Shown: positions 17,174-25,336 of the stretch, in pieces
Numbering within the stretch: the first letter of the stretch is position 1
Layout: each line of letters begins with the position of its first letter
Position numbers and translations under genes: made by a program
From: DASXUX01 sp036504595
GTDB lineage: Bacteria > Planctomycetota > SZUA-567 > H5-PLA8
DNA length: 64,000 bases
Assembly (NCBI GenBank): GCA_036504595.1
Contig: DASXUX010000028.1
Coordinates: forward strand, 1 to 64,000
Direction: 5' to 3'
Notes under the pieces: model-generated
Databases searched by the model: none
The model's input: the letters and a program-made list of their open reading frames with translations, nothing else
What the model was told of the DNA's origin: nothing

Positions 17174-17262
17174 CGATTTTGGATTTTCGCTTTTTGATTT
17201 TGGATTCACATGCAGCATTGGTGCCGCGAATGCAAAATCGGCAATCCACAATCCAAAATCGA
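17174..17262. repeat. Inverted GATTTTGGATT-type repeat
   Basis: GATTTTGGATT copies at the left (three diverged copies of an ATTTTGGATT / CTTTTTGATTT unit) are answered by AATCCACAATCCAAAATC on the right, about 90 bp in total. It lies between the cysH stop and the VOC gene start, so it could act as a hairpin in the transcript. Similar AAAATC-rich runs are at 27455-27545. Confidence 0.6.
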
Positions 17263-17288
17263 AGTGCGCGGCGGCTTGTTGTGGCGCT

Positions 17289-18023
17289 CTAAATTCCCGC
17301 GCCCTTGTCCTGAGGGGCATGCAGCCCGCACTCCTTGTGCTCGGGGCTTTCCCACCACCAGCGCCCGGCGCGAATGTCTTCGCCCGGTTCAATCGCGCGC
17401 GTGCAGCAGGCGCAGCCAATCGACGGGTAGCCCTGGTCATGCAGTTTGTTGTACGGGACGCGATGTTGGTGAATGTAGTCCCAGACCTGGTCGTGCGACC
17501 AGTCGGCCAGCGGGCTGATCTTGGCGATCCCGCCGTGCTCACGGTCGATGCTCACCTTCTGCACGGCGGCGCGCGTCACGGACTGGCTTTTGCGCAGGCC
17601 GACGATCCAACCGTCCAGTTGCGCCAGCGCGCGATTGAGCGGCGCGACCTTGCGCACTGCGCAGCAGCGCTTGCGCTGCTCAATGGATTCCAGAAACAGA
17701 TTCATGCCCTTCTCGGTGACCATTTCCTCGACCGCCGCAGCGTCTGGGAAGTAAACGTGGATCTTCACTCCATATTTCATCCGCACGCGATCCATCAGCT
17801 CATAGGTCTGTTGCGGCAACCGGCCCGAGTCGATCGTAAAAATGGGCACGCTGTCGAGCTTGAGTTTCATCAGCATGTCGAGGATGACCATTCCTTCAAC
17901 GCCGAAGCCGCAGCACAACGCGGCGCGCGCGCCAAATTTGTTCGAAGCCCACTGCAATATCTCCTGCGGGTCTTTCGTCTGAAAGCTCTGGAGGTCGATT
18001 CCGTCCTGCCACTCTGTTCCCAT
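17289..18023 (-). CDS. cysH: Adenylylsulfate (APS/PAPS) reductase
   Basis: The product is 244 residues and reduces activated sulfate (APS or PAPS) to sulfite with thioredoxin in the cytoplasm. Visible are the PP-loop-like start CGFGVEGMVILDM, FTIDSGRLPQQTYEL for substrate binding, and the iron-sulfur cysteines: Cys120-Cys121 (RKRCCAVRKVAPL) and the pair in SIGCACCTRA (about 204-207). The C-terminal ECGLH carries the catalytic Cys232. The CC plus CxxC pattern marks the [4Fe-4S]-containing group that normally prefers APS. AGGAGAAGGA precedes the ATG. The partner sulfite reductase is at 61860-63506, far from this gene. Confidence 0.93.
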   Translation of the reverse strand: MGTEWQDGIDLQSFQTKDPQEILQWASNKFGARAALCCGFGVEGMVILDMLMKLKLDSVPIFTIDSGRLPQQTYELMDRVRMKYGVKIHVYFPDAAAVEEMVTEKGMNLFLESIEQRKRCCAVRKVAPLNRALAQLDGWIVGLRKSQSVTRAAVQKVSIDREHGGIAKISPLADWSHDQVWDYIHQHRVPYNKLHDQGYPSIGCACCTRAIEPGEDIRAGRWWWESPEHKECGLHAPQDKGAGI

Positions 18024-18177
18024 TCCTTCTCCTGCTCCTGTTCACCAGGGCATGCGCCCCATTCGTTAAGAAATTCTACTGCGAGAAGATGCCAAGGCCA
18101 GACTGCAGTGGCAATTTGGCCGTCGCGCCAAAAACCGCCGTGTTACAATACAGCGTCGAACTAGCGAGGAGACACGC

Positions 18178-18762
18178 ATGTCAAAAAAGGCAGCAAAGGC
18201 CGAATCGCAAGACACGCATAAATGCCAGTGCAATTGCAATGGCCATCACGACGATTCGCCCGCGGACTGGCGCGCGATGCTGGCCGAAGCCCTGCCCATG
18301 CTCGGCCACCGCAACTGGATCGCCATCGTCGATTCGGCCTATCCGGCGCAAACGCGCGATGGAATCGACATGATTCCGGTCGAGGCCGGTCAACTTGAAA
18401 TCGTGAAGATCGTACTCGCCGCGGTGGATCAGGCGCGGCACTTGCGGCCGATCATTTACATGGATGCCGAACTCCGTCACATTCCGGAAAGGCATGCGAA
18501 GGGCATTGCCGCGTATCGCCGCGGTCTCGCGCGCCTGTTGAAGGGCCGCACGGTGAATGAACTTCCGCACGAGCAGATCATCGGCGAACTTGATCAAGCC
18601 GCGAAACTGTTCCAGATACTCGTTCTCAAAAGCACGCTGACGTTGCCGTACACGTCGGTATTCGTGCAGCTTGATTGTGGATACTGGACCGAGCAGGCCG
18701 AAAAGGAATTGCGAGAGGCGCTCCGTAAAGCCAGCGCGCGAGCAGCCGACACGGGGGAATAG
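18178..18762 (+). CDS. RbsD/FucU-like protein with Cys/His-rich N-terminus
   Basis: The product is 194 residues. The core recalls the RbsD/FucU sugar-pyranase fold: MLGHRNWIAIVDSAYPAQ (about 41-58) matches the family's GHGD...DAxxP block, and TLPYTSVFVQLDCGYW near the C-terminus matches the closing TPYANxIL block. In that family the His and Asp are catalytic (here His44 and Asp52). The first 25 residues are an extension with KCQCNCNGHH, a possible metal-binding tag. Assignment to the fold is an inference, and the substrate could be a sugar or something else. CGAGGAGA lies before the ATG, and the dehydrogenase gene follows after 3 nt, so the two form an operon. Confidence 0.5.
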   Translation: MSKKAAKAESQDTHKCQCNCNGHHDDSPADWRAMLAEALPMLGHRNWIAIVDSAYPAQTRDGIDMIPVEAGQLEIVKIVLAAVDQARHLRPIIYMDAELRHIPERHAKGIAAYRRGLARLLKGRTVNELPHEQIIGELDQAAKLFQILVLKSTLTLPYTSVFVQLDCGYWTEQAEKELREALRKASARAADTGE

Positions 18763-18765
18763 CGA

Positions 18766-19797
18766 ATGCGCGTCGCCGTCTTCAGCACAAAACCGTACAC
18801 CTCGCAGTTTCTCTCCGCTGCGAACAAAGAATTCGGGCATGAGCTTGCCTTCTTCGAGCCGCGCCTGACTGAACAGACCGCAGCGCTGGCTGGAGAATTT
18901 CCCGTCGTCTGTCCCTTCGTACATGACGTGCTCAACGCGGCGGTGCTCCGTTTACTTCAGGCCGGCGGGGTACGACTGATCGCGCTGCGCTGCGCAGGCT
19001 TCAACCACGTCGATCTTTCGGCAACGCATCAACTCGGCATGACGGTCATGCATGTCCCGGCGTACTCGCCGTATGCCGTCGCCGAACATACCGTCGGACT
19101 GATGATGGCGCTGAATCGCAAACTTCATCGCGCGTACAACCGAGTCCGCGACGGCAACTTCGATCTCGATGGCCTCCTCGGCTTCGATATGCACGGCTGC
19201 ACGGCTGGCATCGTCGGAACCGGCAAAATCGGCGCGCTCGTCGTGCGGATTCTCCATGGCTTCGGAATGAAGATTCTCGTGCATGATCCGAACCAGAATC
19301 CGGACGTCGTAGCACTCGGAGCCAAATACGTGCCACTGAGCGAGCTTTACGCCGAATCGGATGTCATCACGCTGCACTGCCCGCTCGTGCCCGGCACACG
19401 CCACTTGATCGACGCGCAAGCACTGGCGCAGATGAAGGACGGCGTGATGCTCGTGAACACCAGCCGCGGCGCTCTGGTGGATACTCAAGCGGTGATCGAC
19501 GCGCTCAAGTCAGCCAAGCTCGGTTTCATGGCGCTTGACGTGTACGAGGAAGAGGAAGGGCTTTTCTTCGAAAATCTCTCCGGCCAGGTTTTGCGCGACG
19601 ATGTTTTCGCGCGGCTGCTCACCTTTCCCAACGTGATCATCACAGCGCATCAGGGTTTCTTCACGCGCACCGCGATGGAAAACATTGCGCGCACGACGCT
19701 GCAGAACATCCGCGATTTTGAGGAAGGCCGGGCAATCACAAATGTGATCACGCTCGAACGTGTGCGCCCCGTTGCGGCTGCCGTCAAGGCGCCTTAA
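18766..19797 (+). CDS. ldhA: D-2-hydroxyacid dehydrogenase (D-lactate dehydrogenase type)
   Basis: The product is 343 residues and catalyses NADH-dependent interconversion of 2-oxoacids and D-2-hydroxyacids, most likely pyruvate and D-lactate. Motifs: IALRCAGFNHVDL (substrate side), the dinucleotide loop GIVGTGKIGALVV at about 149-161, NTSRGALVD with the catalytic Arg at about 235, the DVYEEEEGLFFE block with Glu typical of the LdhA/VanH subgroup, and TAHQGFFT with the catalytic His at about 296. The ribosome-binding site lies within the preceding gene's end. Its TAA overlaps, on the opposite strand, the stop of the helicase gene (19794-19797). Confidence 0.9.
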   Translation: MRVAVFSTKPYTSQFLSAANKEFGHELAFFEPRLTEQTAALAGEFPVVCPFVHDVLNAAVLRLLQAGGVRLIALRCAGFNHVDLSATHQLGMTVMHVPAYSPYAVAEHTVGLMMALNRKLHRAYNRVRDGNFDLDGLLGFDMHGCTAGIVGTGKIGALVVRILHGFGMKILVHDPNQNPDVVALGAKYVPLSELYAESDVITLHCPLVPGTRHLIDAQALAQMKDGVMLVNTSRGALVDTQAVIDALKSAKLGFMALDVYEEEEGLFFENLSGQVLRDDVFARLLTFPNVIITAHQGFFTRTAMENIARTTLQNIRDFEEGRAITNVITLERVRPVAAAVKAP

Positions 19798-22268
19798 TCG
19801 CGCGCCAGCAGCCGGTCGAGTAGCACGCTCGCAGCCTGCTTGCTCGGAATGCGATCGCGAACCGAACTGTCCAGGTCCGTCATGGCATACGCAGGCACGG
19901 CTGCGCCGACGCAGGAAGGACAACCGTCTTCGCAGCCGCAATCTTTGATCACGGCCTGCACCGCGCGCAAAATCGGCTCGATCTGCTCGCAGCAGCGCCG
20001 TGCGTAGCCCATGCCGCCGGGATAGCGGTCGTAGAGGAACAGCGCGTCGCGCCCAAGGCATCTCGCGTCCACAACCGTGCCGATGTCCTGCGCGTCGCAC
20101 ATGACGAACATCTGCGCCATTTCCGCCATCGCGTTGGCGATGCCCAGCAGCGCTTCCCCCATGACCAGGTTCTGCGATCTCAGCTCAGCCGCGATCGCAT
20201 CATTGGGACTCAACCATAGCGCGACGGTCTCAAGCACCTGCGGCGGCAAATCGATTTTCTCGAAACCCAGGCTGTCGCGCGAATGAAAGCGCGTCTTGCG
20301 GAACATCGGCGTGCTGGTGGTAACGGTTACGTCGCCGAAGCCGAGTTGCAAGAACGAAAGTCTGGAGTCTGGAAGTCTGGAGTCTGGAGTCGTTGAATTC
20401 TCGGCGTCGTTTGGCTCGATCTGGATCTGCGAGACCTGCACCGACTGCGTGTAGTAGTCGAGGTCGCGGCGTTCAACGTGCGCGATCTTCTTGTCCAGAT
20501 CGAGTTGCTCCACAAAGTACGTCTCGCCGCCATGCAGATAAACCGCATGCGTGTGAAGCTGATTGAGCGCCGAGACTTCATCGAGCGTCCCGATCACCTT
20601 CTCGCTGGTGGTGCCGGCCGGCAGGGACGCCGGCCCCACTCTCTCCTGGATCGTGTAGACCGGACCGGCGATGTTGCGCAGGTTCACTTTGGCCGCCGGG
20701 TATTCAGCCATCGCCCAATACCACTGCTCGTCGATCTTGCGTACGAGCTGGTCTTCGGCGAGCAGATCGAGAATGATCTGCGCGAACGGCCCAAAGAGCG
20801 CGGCCTCGCCAGCCTTGAGTGGTAACTCCGCCACCGCGCAGCGCACGTGATCGATGGCGATGTGCGGGTTGTCCGGATCGACAATGGCGTGCTCGGGGCT
20901 TTGCGCGAACAAGTACCCGCTGTGCGACATGAAGTACTGATCGATCGGCGAATTCTGCCCGACCAGAAAAACAAGCGACTCGTCCTTTCCGCGTCCCGCT
21001 CGTCCAGCCTGCTGCCAAAGGCTGGCGATCGTTCCCGGATAGCCGACGATGATGCACGCATCGAGGCTGCCGATGTCGATTCCCAATTCGAGGGCGTTCG
21101 TGCTGGCCACGCCGAGGATTTCGCGCGCGGCAAGCTGCTTCTCGATCTTTCGCCGTTCTTCCGGCAGATACCCGCCGCGGTACGCGCGCACTTTTTCCGC
21201 CAGCCGCGGCTGCTGCTCGCGCAACACGTCCCGCACGCTCTTGTAGAGCAGTTCCGCCGCCAGACGCGTGCGCGTGAAGGCGATCGTCTGGATGCCTTCC
21301 TGCACGAGTGCTGCCATGAGGTGCGTGGCTTCCCCGAGAGGGCTGCGCCGCAAGCCGCCCGGCAGCTCATTGCTCTTAGCTCTTAGCTCTTGGCTCGCAG
21401 GCGTGTGGCCGAGCTGTTTCCCGTCTCCCCTTCCGCAGATACTGCCTCCTGCGTCCTGCCTACTGCCTGCTGGCTGTATCACCGGGGGATTCCACATCAC
21501 AAAGCGCTTCGGTCCGCGCGGAGCGCCATCGCCGCCGACCCGTTCCATCGGAGCGCCGGTAATGCGTTCAGCATGCTCCTTCGGATTGCCGATCGTTGCG
21601 GAACTGCAGATGAACTGCGGGCTGGCTCCGTAATGGCGGCAGATGCGCTGCAAGCGGCGGATCACGTTGGCCAGATGCGAACCAAAGACGCCGCGATAGG
21701 CATGCACTTCGTCAATCACCACAAATTTCAGATACGAGAAAAAGCGGTTCCACCTTGCGTGTTGCGGCAGAATCCCCTGGTGCAGCATGTCGGGATTGGT
21801 GAGCAGAAAGTTGCTGGTGTCGCGCAGCTTGCGGCGCAAATCCGCGGGGGTGTCGCCGTCATACGTGCCCGCGACAAAGCCGCCGCTCGGGAGCACGTCG
21901 CCAAACTTCTGCAGGCCGCGAAGCTGGTCCTGCGTGAGCGCTTTGGTCGGGTAAATCAGCAGCGCGGTCGCGAGCCGATCGCGCAGAGCCGCCTCGATCA
22001 ACGGAATGTTGTAGCACAATGTTTTTCCGCTGGCCGTGCCGGTGACGACAACGACGTTTGCTCCCGAGCGAACTTTTGCGATCGCCTCCGCCTGATGCGA
22101 ATACAGTTGCTCGATGCCCTGCATCGCCAGCGCGTGCCGCACGTCCGGGTGCAGTTCGCCGACCTCGCCAAAGACGGCCTCGCGGCAGGGCAACGCCTCG
22201 ACGTGGCACATCTGGCTTCGAAAGAAGCGCTGCCCAGAAAGCCGGTTGAGAAACGTTTCTGCGTCCAT
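19794..22268 (-). CDS. MrfA/YprA-type DEVH helicase with C-terminal DUF1998 Cys cluster (copy 1)
   Basis: The product is 824 residues. Superfamily 2 motifs: Walker A TGTASGKT (77-83), motif Ia YPTKALTQDQ, motif II VIDEVHAYRG (DEVH at 186-189), motif III CSSATIGNP, motif V STNALELGID (about 389-398) and motif VI QQAGRAGR (419-426). The C-terminal MrfA (DUF1998) part ends in a four-Cys cluster, CGCEDGCPSC, at about 777-786, which probably binds Zn. B. subtilis MrfA is a 3'-5' helicase in mitomycin-lesion repair. Repeat-derived segments interrupt the protein at about 264-300, 540-555 and 626-637. It lies 2 nt after the paralogous helicase gene and is the last gene of a three-gene operon. Confidence 0.88.
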   Translation of the reverse strand: MDAETFLNRLSGQRFFRSQMCHVEALPCREAVFGEVGELHPDVRHALAMQGIEQLYSHQAEAIAKVRSGANVVVVTGTASGKTLCYNIPLIEAALRDRLATALLIYPTKALTQDQLRGLQKFGDVLPSGGFVAGTYDGDTPADLRRKLRDTSNFLLTNPDMLHQGILPQHARWNRFFSYLKFVVIDEVHAYRGVFGSHLANVIRRLQRICRHYGASPQFICSSATIGNPKEHAERITGAPMERVGGDGAPRGPKRFVMWNPPVIQPAGSRQDAGGSICGRGDGKQLGHTPASQELRAKSNELPGGLRRSPLGEATHLMAALVQEGIQTIAFTRTRLAAELLYKSVRDVLREQQPRLAEKVRAYRGGYLPEERRKIEKQLAAREILGVASTNALELGIDIGSLDACIIVGYPGTIASLWQQAGRAGRGKDESLVFLVGQNSPIDQYFMSHSGYLFAQSPEHAIVDPDNPHIAIDHVRCAVAELPLKAGEAALFGPFAQIILDLLAEDQLVRKIDEQWYWAMAEYPAAKVNLRNIAGPVYTIQERVGPASLPAGTTSEKVIGTLDEVSALNQLHTHAVYLHGGETYFVEQLDLDKKIAHVERRDLDYYTQSVQVSQIQIEPNDAENSTTPDSRLPDSRLSFLQLGFGDVTVTTSTPMFRKTRFHSRDSLGFEKIDLPPQVLETVALWLSPNDAIAAELRSQNLVMGEALLGIANAMAEMAQMFVMCDAQDIGTVVDARCLGRDALFLYDRYPGGMGYARRCCEQIEPILRAVQAVIKDCGCEDGCPSCVGAAVPAYAMTDLDSSVRDRIPSKQAASVLLDRLLARD
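20359..20391. repeat. GTCTGGA heptamer-type tandem repeat inside helicase copy 1
   Basis: Four to five GTCTGGA(G) units run in frame through the coding sequence and appear in the protein as PDSRLPDSRLS. The paralogous helicase has unrelated residues here. Same family as 16070-16104 and 33084-33120. Confidence 0.75.
21372..21476. repeat. Two short-period repeats (AGCTCTTG and ACTGCCTCCTGC types) inside helicase copy 1
   Basis: 21372-21398 holds three to four GCTCTTA/GCTCTTG units (protein side SQELRAKSNEL). 21436-21476 holds four ACTGCCT/GCGTCCT units (protein side AGSRQDAGGS). Both fall in one linker between helicase motif III and the second RecA domain. Relatives are at 22351-22385 and 22440-22500 in the other helicase gene. 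Confidence 0.7.
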
Positions 22269-22270
22269 AT

Positions 22271-25200
22271 CTATTTCGCTTGGCCTGGTTGCCGCCGTTT
22301 CATCTTTCGTGCGCGAGCGGCGAGTGAATCGCCCATTGCAATTGCGGAACGCCCAGGCTCTTGGCTCTTAGCTCTTGGCTCTGGGGCCGCAAGCGCTCCC
22401 CCGTTCCTGCCTTCGCCCATTTCTCCGCGTTGCCCTGCATCCGCGTCCTGTCTCTCCCGCCTACTGCCTCCGGCCTCCTGCCGACTCCTGTTCCCCGCGT
22501 CTCCGTGTCCCCGCGTCTCCGCGTCCGCCGTTTCTCCCCGTCCCCCCGTCTCCCCGTCCCCCCGTCTCGCTTTTTCGGCGAGAGTCGCACCTTGCACTTT
22601 CTCCGCCAGCCGTTTTCTCAAGCCCTTCTCAAAATCCCCGCGCCGTTCCACGCGTCGCGCCACATCCGACAGCCCGAGCTTGCTCTGCGGTTCCGCCGCT
22701 GGATACGCAGTGGGCACTTGCGGCGCAATCGGGTGCTTCACGTCCGGTTCGCGCATGCGTTCCAGGCGCCGGCGCAGCGCCTGCTCCAACCGCAGCGCGT
22801 CCGCTTGCGGAGAACTGGACAGGGCCGTCGTGTCCGCACACTGCAGCGCACTCCCATCCCCAAGAAGACCGTCCAGAATCATCAGCGCGGCCGCCTTTGA
22901 GGGAATGTTTCCTTCGGACAATTCTACATTCCACGTCGCTTCTTGCCGAAGCGGTTTTCCAACGCAACACGGGCAGCCATCCGCACAGGAGCAGCCAACA
23001 ATATGCGTCCTGACCGCAGGCATGATTTTGTGCAACGAATCGTATGCGCGATGGGTGTAGCCCAAACCCATCGGGTGGCGCTCGTAGATGAAGAGCGCGT
23101 TCCACGGCGCGTTGAGACAGCCAACGCTGTGCGAGAAATCCGCCGTGTCGCAGGTAATGAACAGCGGCAGCAGCATGCGCGTGGCGTAGCCGATTCCACG
23201 CAGACCGGCATGTACGTTCAGCCCGGCCTTGAGCACATCGGCCATAAGCTTCTCGGGCGGAACCAGCCAGAATGCCATTGTGTCGAGGTAAAAGCGCGGC
23301 ACGTCCACGCCGTGGCGCGAGATGACGTCCAGTTCGTAGAAACGAATGCGCTCATACATATACGTGTCGAAGTGCGCGGTGACCTCGCCCCAGAAGGCGC
23401 GCCCGGCGCCAAACGGCTTCTCGCGCAACGCCGCATCGATGTGATCGACATCGGTCCCGCCGAGCGGGTTGGTGTAGTAGCTGACCTCCTCGCGCTGCAC
23501 CGTCGCAATGTAGCGCTCGTAATCCACGGAAATCACGCGATAGGTTTCGCCGGCATGCAGATAGATCGCGTCTTTGTACAAAAGGGAAGGCGCATCCAGC
23601 TTGGTCAATTCGCCCAAGACTGCACCGGTCCCGGCTTCTTGAATGACGACATTCTTGTCCGCGTAGCAGCGCAGCGAGACTTCGTGCTGCGGCGTTTCGG
23701 AAGCCGCATGATACCAGTGGCTTCGAATGTGGCGCAGCTTCCCATTCTCTTGCAGAATCCTCAACACCATGGGCGCATGCGGGCCGAAGGCTGGCACGTC
23801 GCCGTCGGCAAGCGGCGCCTCATGTGCCGCGCACCTCAGTTGGCCCAGCAGAACAAACGGGTTTTCGACGTCAACGATGGCTTCTTCAATCGCTCGGCCG
23901 AAAAGATAGTCGGGATGCGACATCACGTACTGGTTGATCGTTGTGTCCAGCCCAACCAGAATCACCAACGCATCGGAACTCCCCCGTCCCGCTCGGCCGC
24001 CTTGCTGGCAGAAACTTGCGCGCGTACCGGGATAGCCCACGATCACGCACGCGTCCAACCCGCCGACGTTGATGCCCAGTTCCAGCGCCCGCGTGCTGCT
24101 GACGCCAAGCAATTCTCCGAAAAAAAGCCGTCGCTCAATCTCGCGGCGATCCTCCGCGAGATAGCCGCCCCGATACGGCGTCACTTTGCTGACCAGTTGC
24201 GGCGCCCTTTTTTGCAGCGTTTCCTGAACGTATCGATAGATCAGTTCCGCAGTGACTTTCGCCTTGGAAAACGTGATCGTTGCCGCGCCGCGCTCAATCA
24301 GCGCCGCCATCAGTTCGTGGGCTTCGACATTGGCGCTGCGGCGCAGGCGGCGGCCCGGGGGAACGAAACGGCTCACCGCAGAGGACGCAGAGGTCGCAGA
24401 GTTTCTCTCTGTAGCAATGCCTTTCTCTGCGTCCTCGGCGTCCTCTGCGGTAGGATTTGCTGCGCTCGCGCCTCTCAAGGGAGGATTCCAAAACACATAA
24501 ACGCGTCTGCCGCGCGAGCTGCCATCACGATCAACCAACGTAAACTCGCGGCCGGTCAGCCAGCGAGCGAGTTCCAGCGGGTTTCCAATCGTGGCGGAGC
24601 ACGCGATGATCTGCGGACGGCTGCCATAGTGCTTGCAGAGTCGTTCGAAGCGCCGCAGAAGATTAGCCATGTTCGCGCCGAAGATGCCGCTGTAGACGTG
24701 CAGTTCATCCAGCACTAAGTATTTCAGGCGCGCCAGAAAACGCGCCCAGCGCGCGTGCTGCGGCATCAGGCCCGCGTGCAGCATGTCCGGGTTGGAGAAC
24801 AGCACCGTGGCCTTGTCGCGCAGTCTGCGCCGGTCATCCGGCGGTGTGTCGCCGTCGAAGACGCCGCTGGCGAGTTCCTGGCAGCCAGCAACGGCCGAGC
24901 GAAACGACTGATGCTGGTCCTGGCACAATGCTTTCATTGGAAACAGCAGCAGAGCCGTGGGAAGTGCTGAGTGCTGAGTTCTGAGTGCTGAGTCGCAAGC
25001 GCATGTTGGGCGCACGTCCTTGGAGAACAGGTCTAGAATGGGCGCGAGATAACAGAGGCTTTTTCCGCTGGCGGTGCCGGTGGAAATCAGAACATCCTGA
25101 CCGGATAGCGTCGCGCGAATCGCTTGCGCTTGGTGCGAATAGAGCCGCTCGATACCGATCATCTTCAGTTTTGATTGAACAGCTTCGGGAAGGCCGCCGA

Positions 25201-25309
25201 AGTCCGGCGCGTATTGCGCGGCCTGCGCAGGCGTTTCACGTACGTGAACGATCTGGTCGCGGTAATCCGGCGAGGCGCGCAGTTCTTTCAGGAATAAATC
25301 AACGTTCAT
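22271..25309 (-). CDS. MrfA/YprA-type DELH helicase with C-terminal DUF1998 Cys cluster (copy 2)
   Basis: The product is 1012 residues and is a diverged paralogue of the downstream gene. Motifs: Walker A TGTASGKS (78-84), FPMKALCQDQ, DELH at about 201-204, CSATIGNP, STRALELGIN, QQGGRAGR and the C-terminal CSCADGCPCC cluster. About 190 residues follow the Cys cluster; their last half is low-complexity and encoded by short tandem repeats (22440-22570). Two further repeat-encoded segments lie at about residues 103-116 and 286-312. Walker A, DExH and motif VI are all intact, so it should be an active ATPase. The exonuclease gene lies 27 nt upstream, and the second helicase begins 2 nt downstream. 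Confidence 0.88.
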   Translation of the reverse strand: MNVDLFLKELRASPDYRDQIVHVRETPAQAAQYAPDFGGLPEAVQSKLKMIGIERLYSHQAQAIRATLSGQDVLISTGTASGKSLCYLAPILDLFSKDVRPTCACDSALRTQHSALPTALLLFPMKALCQDQHQSFRSAVAGCQELASGVFDGDTPPDDRRRLRDKATVLFSNPDMLHAGLMPQHARWARFLARLKYLVLDELHVYSGIFGANMANLLRRFERLCKHYGSRPQIIACSATIGNPLELARWLTGREFTLVDRDGSSRGRRVYVFWNPPLRGASAANPTAEDAEDAEKGIATERNSATSASSAVSRFVPPGRRLRRSANVEAHELMAALIERGAATITFSKAKVTAELIYRYVQETLQKRAPQLVSKVTPYRGGYLAEDRREIERRLFFGELLGVSSTRALELGINVGGLDACVIVGYPGTRASFCQQGGRAGRGSSDALVILVGLDTTINQYVMSHPDYLFGRAIEEAIVDVENPFVLLGQLRCAAHEAPLADGDVPAFGPHAPMVLRILQENGKLRHIRSHWYHAASETPQHEVSLRCYADKNVVIQEAGTGAVLGELTKLDAPSLLYKDAIYLHAGETYRVISVDYERYIATVQREEVSYYTNPLGGTDVDHIDAALREKPFGAGRAFWGEVTAHFDTYMYERIRFYELDVISRHGVDVPRFYLDTMAFWLVPPEKLMADVLKAGLNVHAGLRGIGYATRMLLPLFITCDTADFSHSVGCLNAPWNALFIYERHPMGLGYTHRAYDSLHKIMPAVRTHIVGCSCADGCPCCVGKPLRQEATWNVELSEGNIPSKAAALMILDGLLGDGSALQCADTTALSSSPQADALRLEQALRRRLERMREPDVKHPIAPQVPTAYPAAEPQSKLGLSDVARRVERRGDFEKGLRKRLAEKVQGATLAEKARRGDGETGGRGETADAETRGHGDAGNRSRQEAGGSRRERQDADAGQRGEMGEGRNGGALAAPEPRAKSQEPGRSAIAMGDSLAARARKMKRRQPGQAK
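22351..22570. repeat. Cluster of short-period repeats encoding the helicase copy 2 C-terminal tail
   Basis: 22351-22385 has GCTCTTGG/GCTCTTAG units. 22440-22500 has CCTACTGCCTCC/GGCCTCCTGCC units. 22500-22570 has CGTGTCC/CGCGTCT/CCCCGTC units of 7-9 bp. All are read through in frame on the minus strand, giving an Arg/Gly/Glu-rich tail (GDGETGGRGE, ETRGHGDAG). Confidence 0.7.
24375..24451. repeat. Palindromic ACCGCAGAGGACGCAGAGG element inside helicase copy 2
   Basis: Arms ACCGCAGAGGACGCAGAGG (24375-24393) and CCTCGGCGTCCTCTGCGGT (24433-24451) differ at one position. The element is in frame and gives a segment including TAEDAEDAEKG at residues about 286-312. Helicase copy 1 carries a different repeat family at the matching linker. 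Confidence 0.8.
24964..24993. repeat. GTGCTGA / GTTCTGA tandem repeat inside helicase copy 2
   Basis: Four GTGCTGA/GTTCTGA heptamers lie in frame and encode DSALRTQHSALP at residues about 105-116, between Walker A and motif Ia. Copy 1 lacks this segment. Confidence 0.75.
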
Positions 25310-25336
25310 GCCAACCTGCTCGCGTCCTTTTGCCCG

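Noticed and set aside
18024..18177. tRNA or small RNA gene in short gaps
   Set aside because: No T-arm consensus (GGTTCRA) with matching cloverleaf stems was found in this or the other intergenic gaps.
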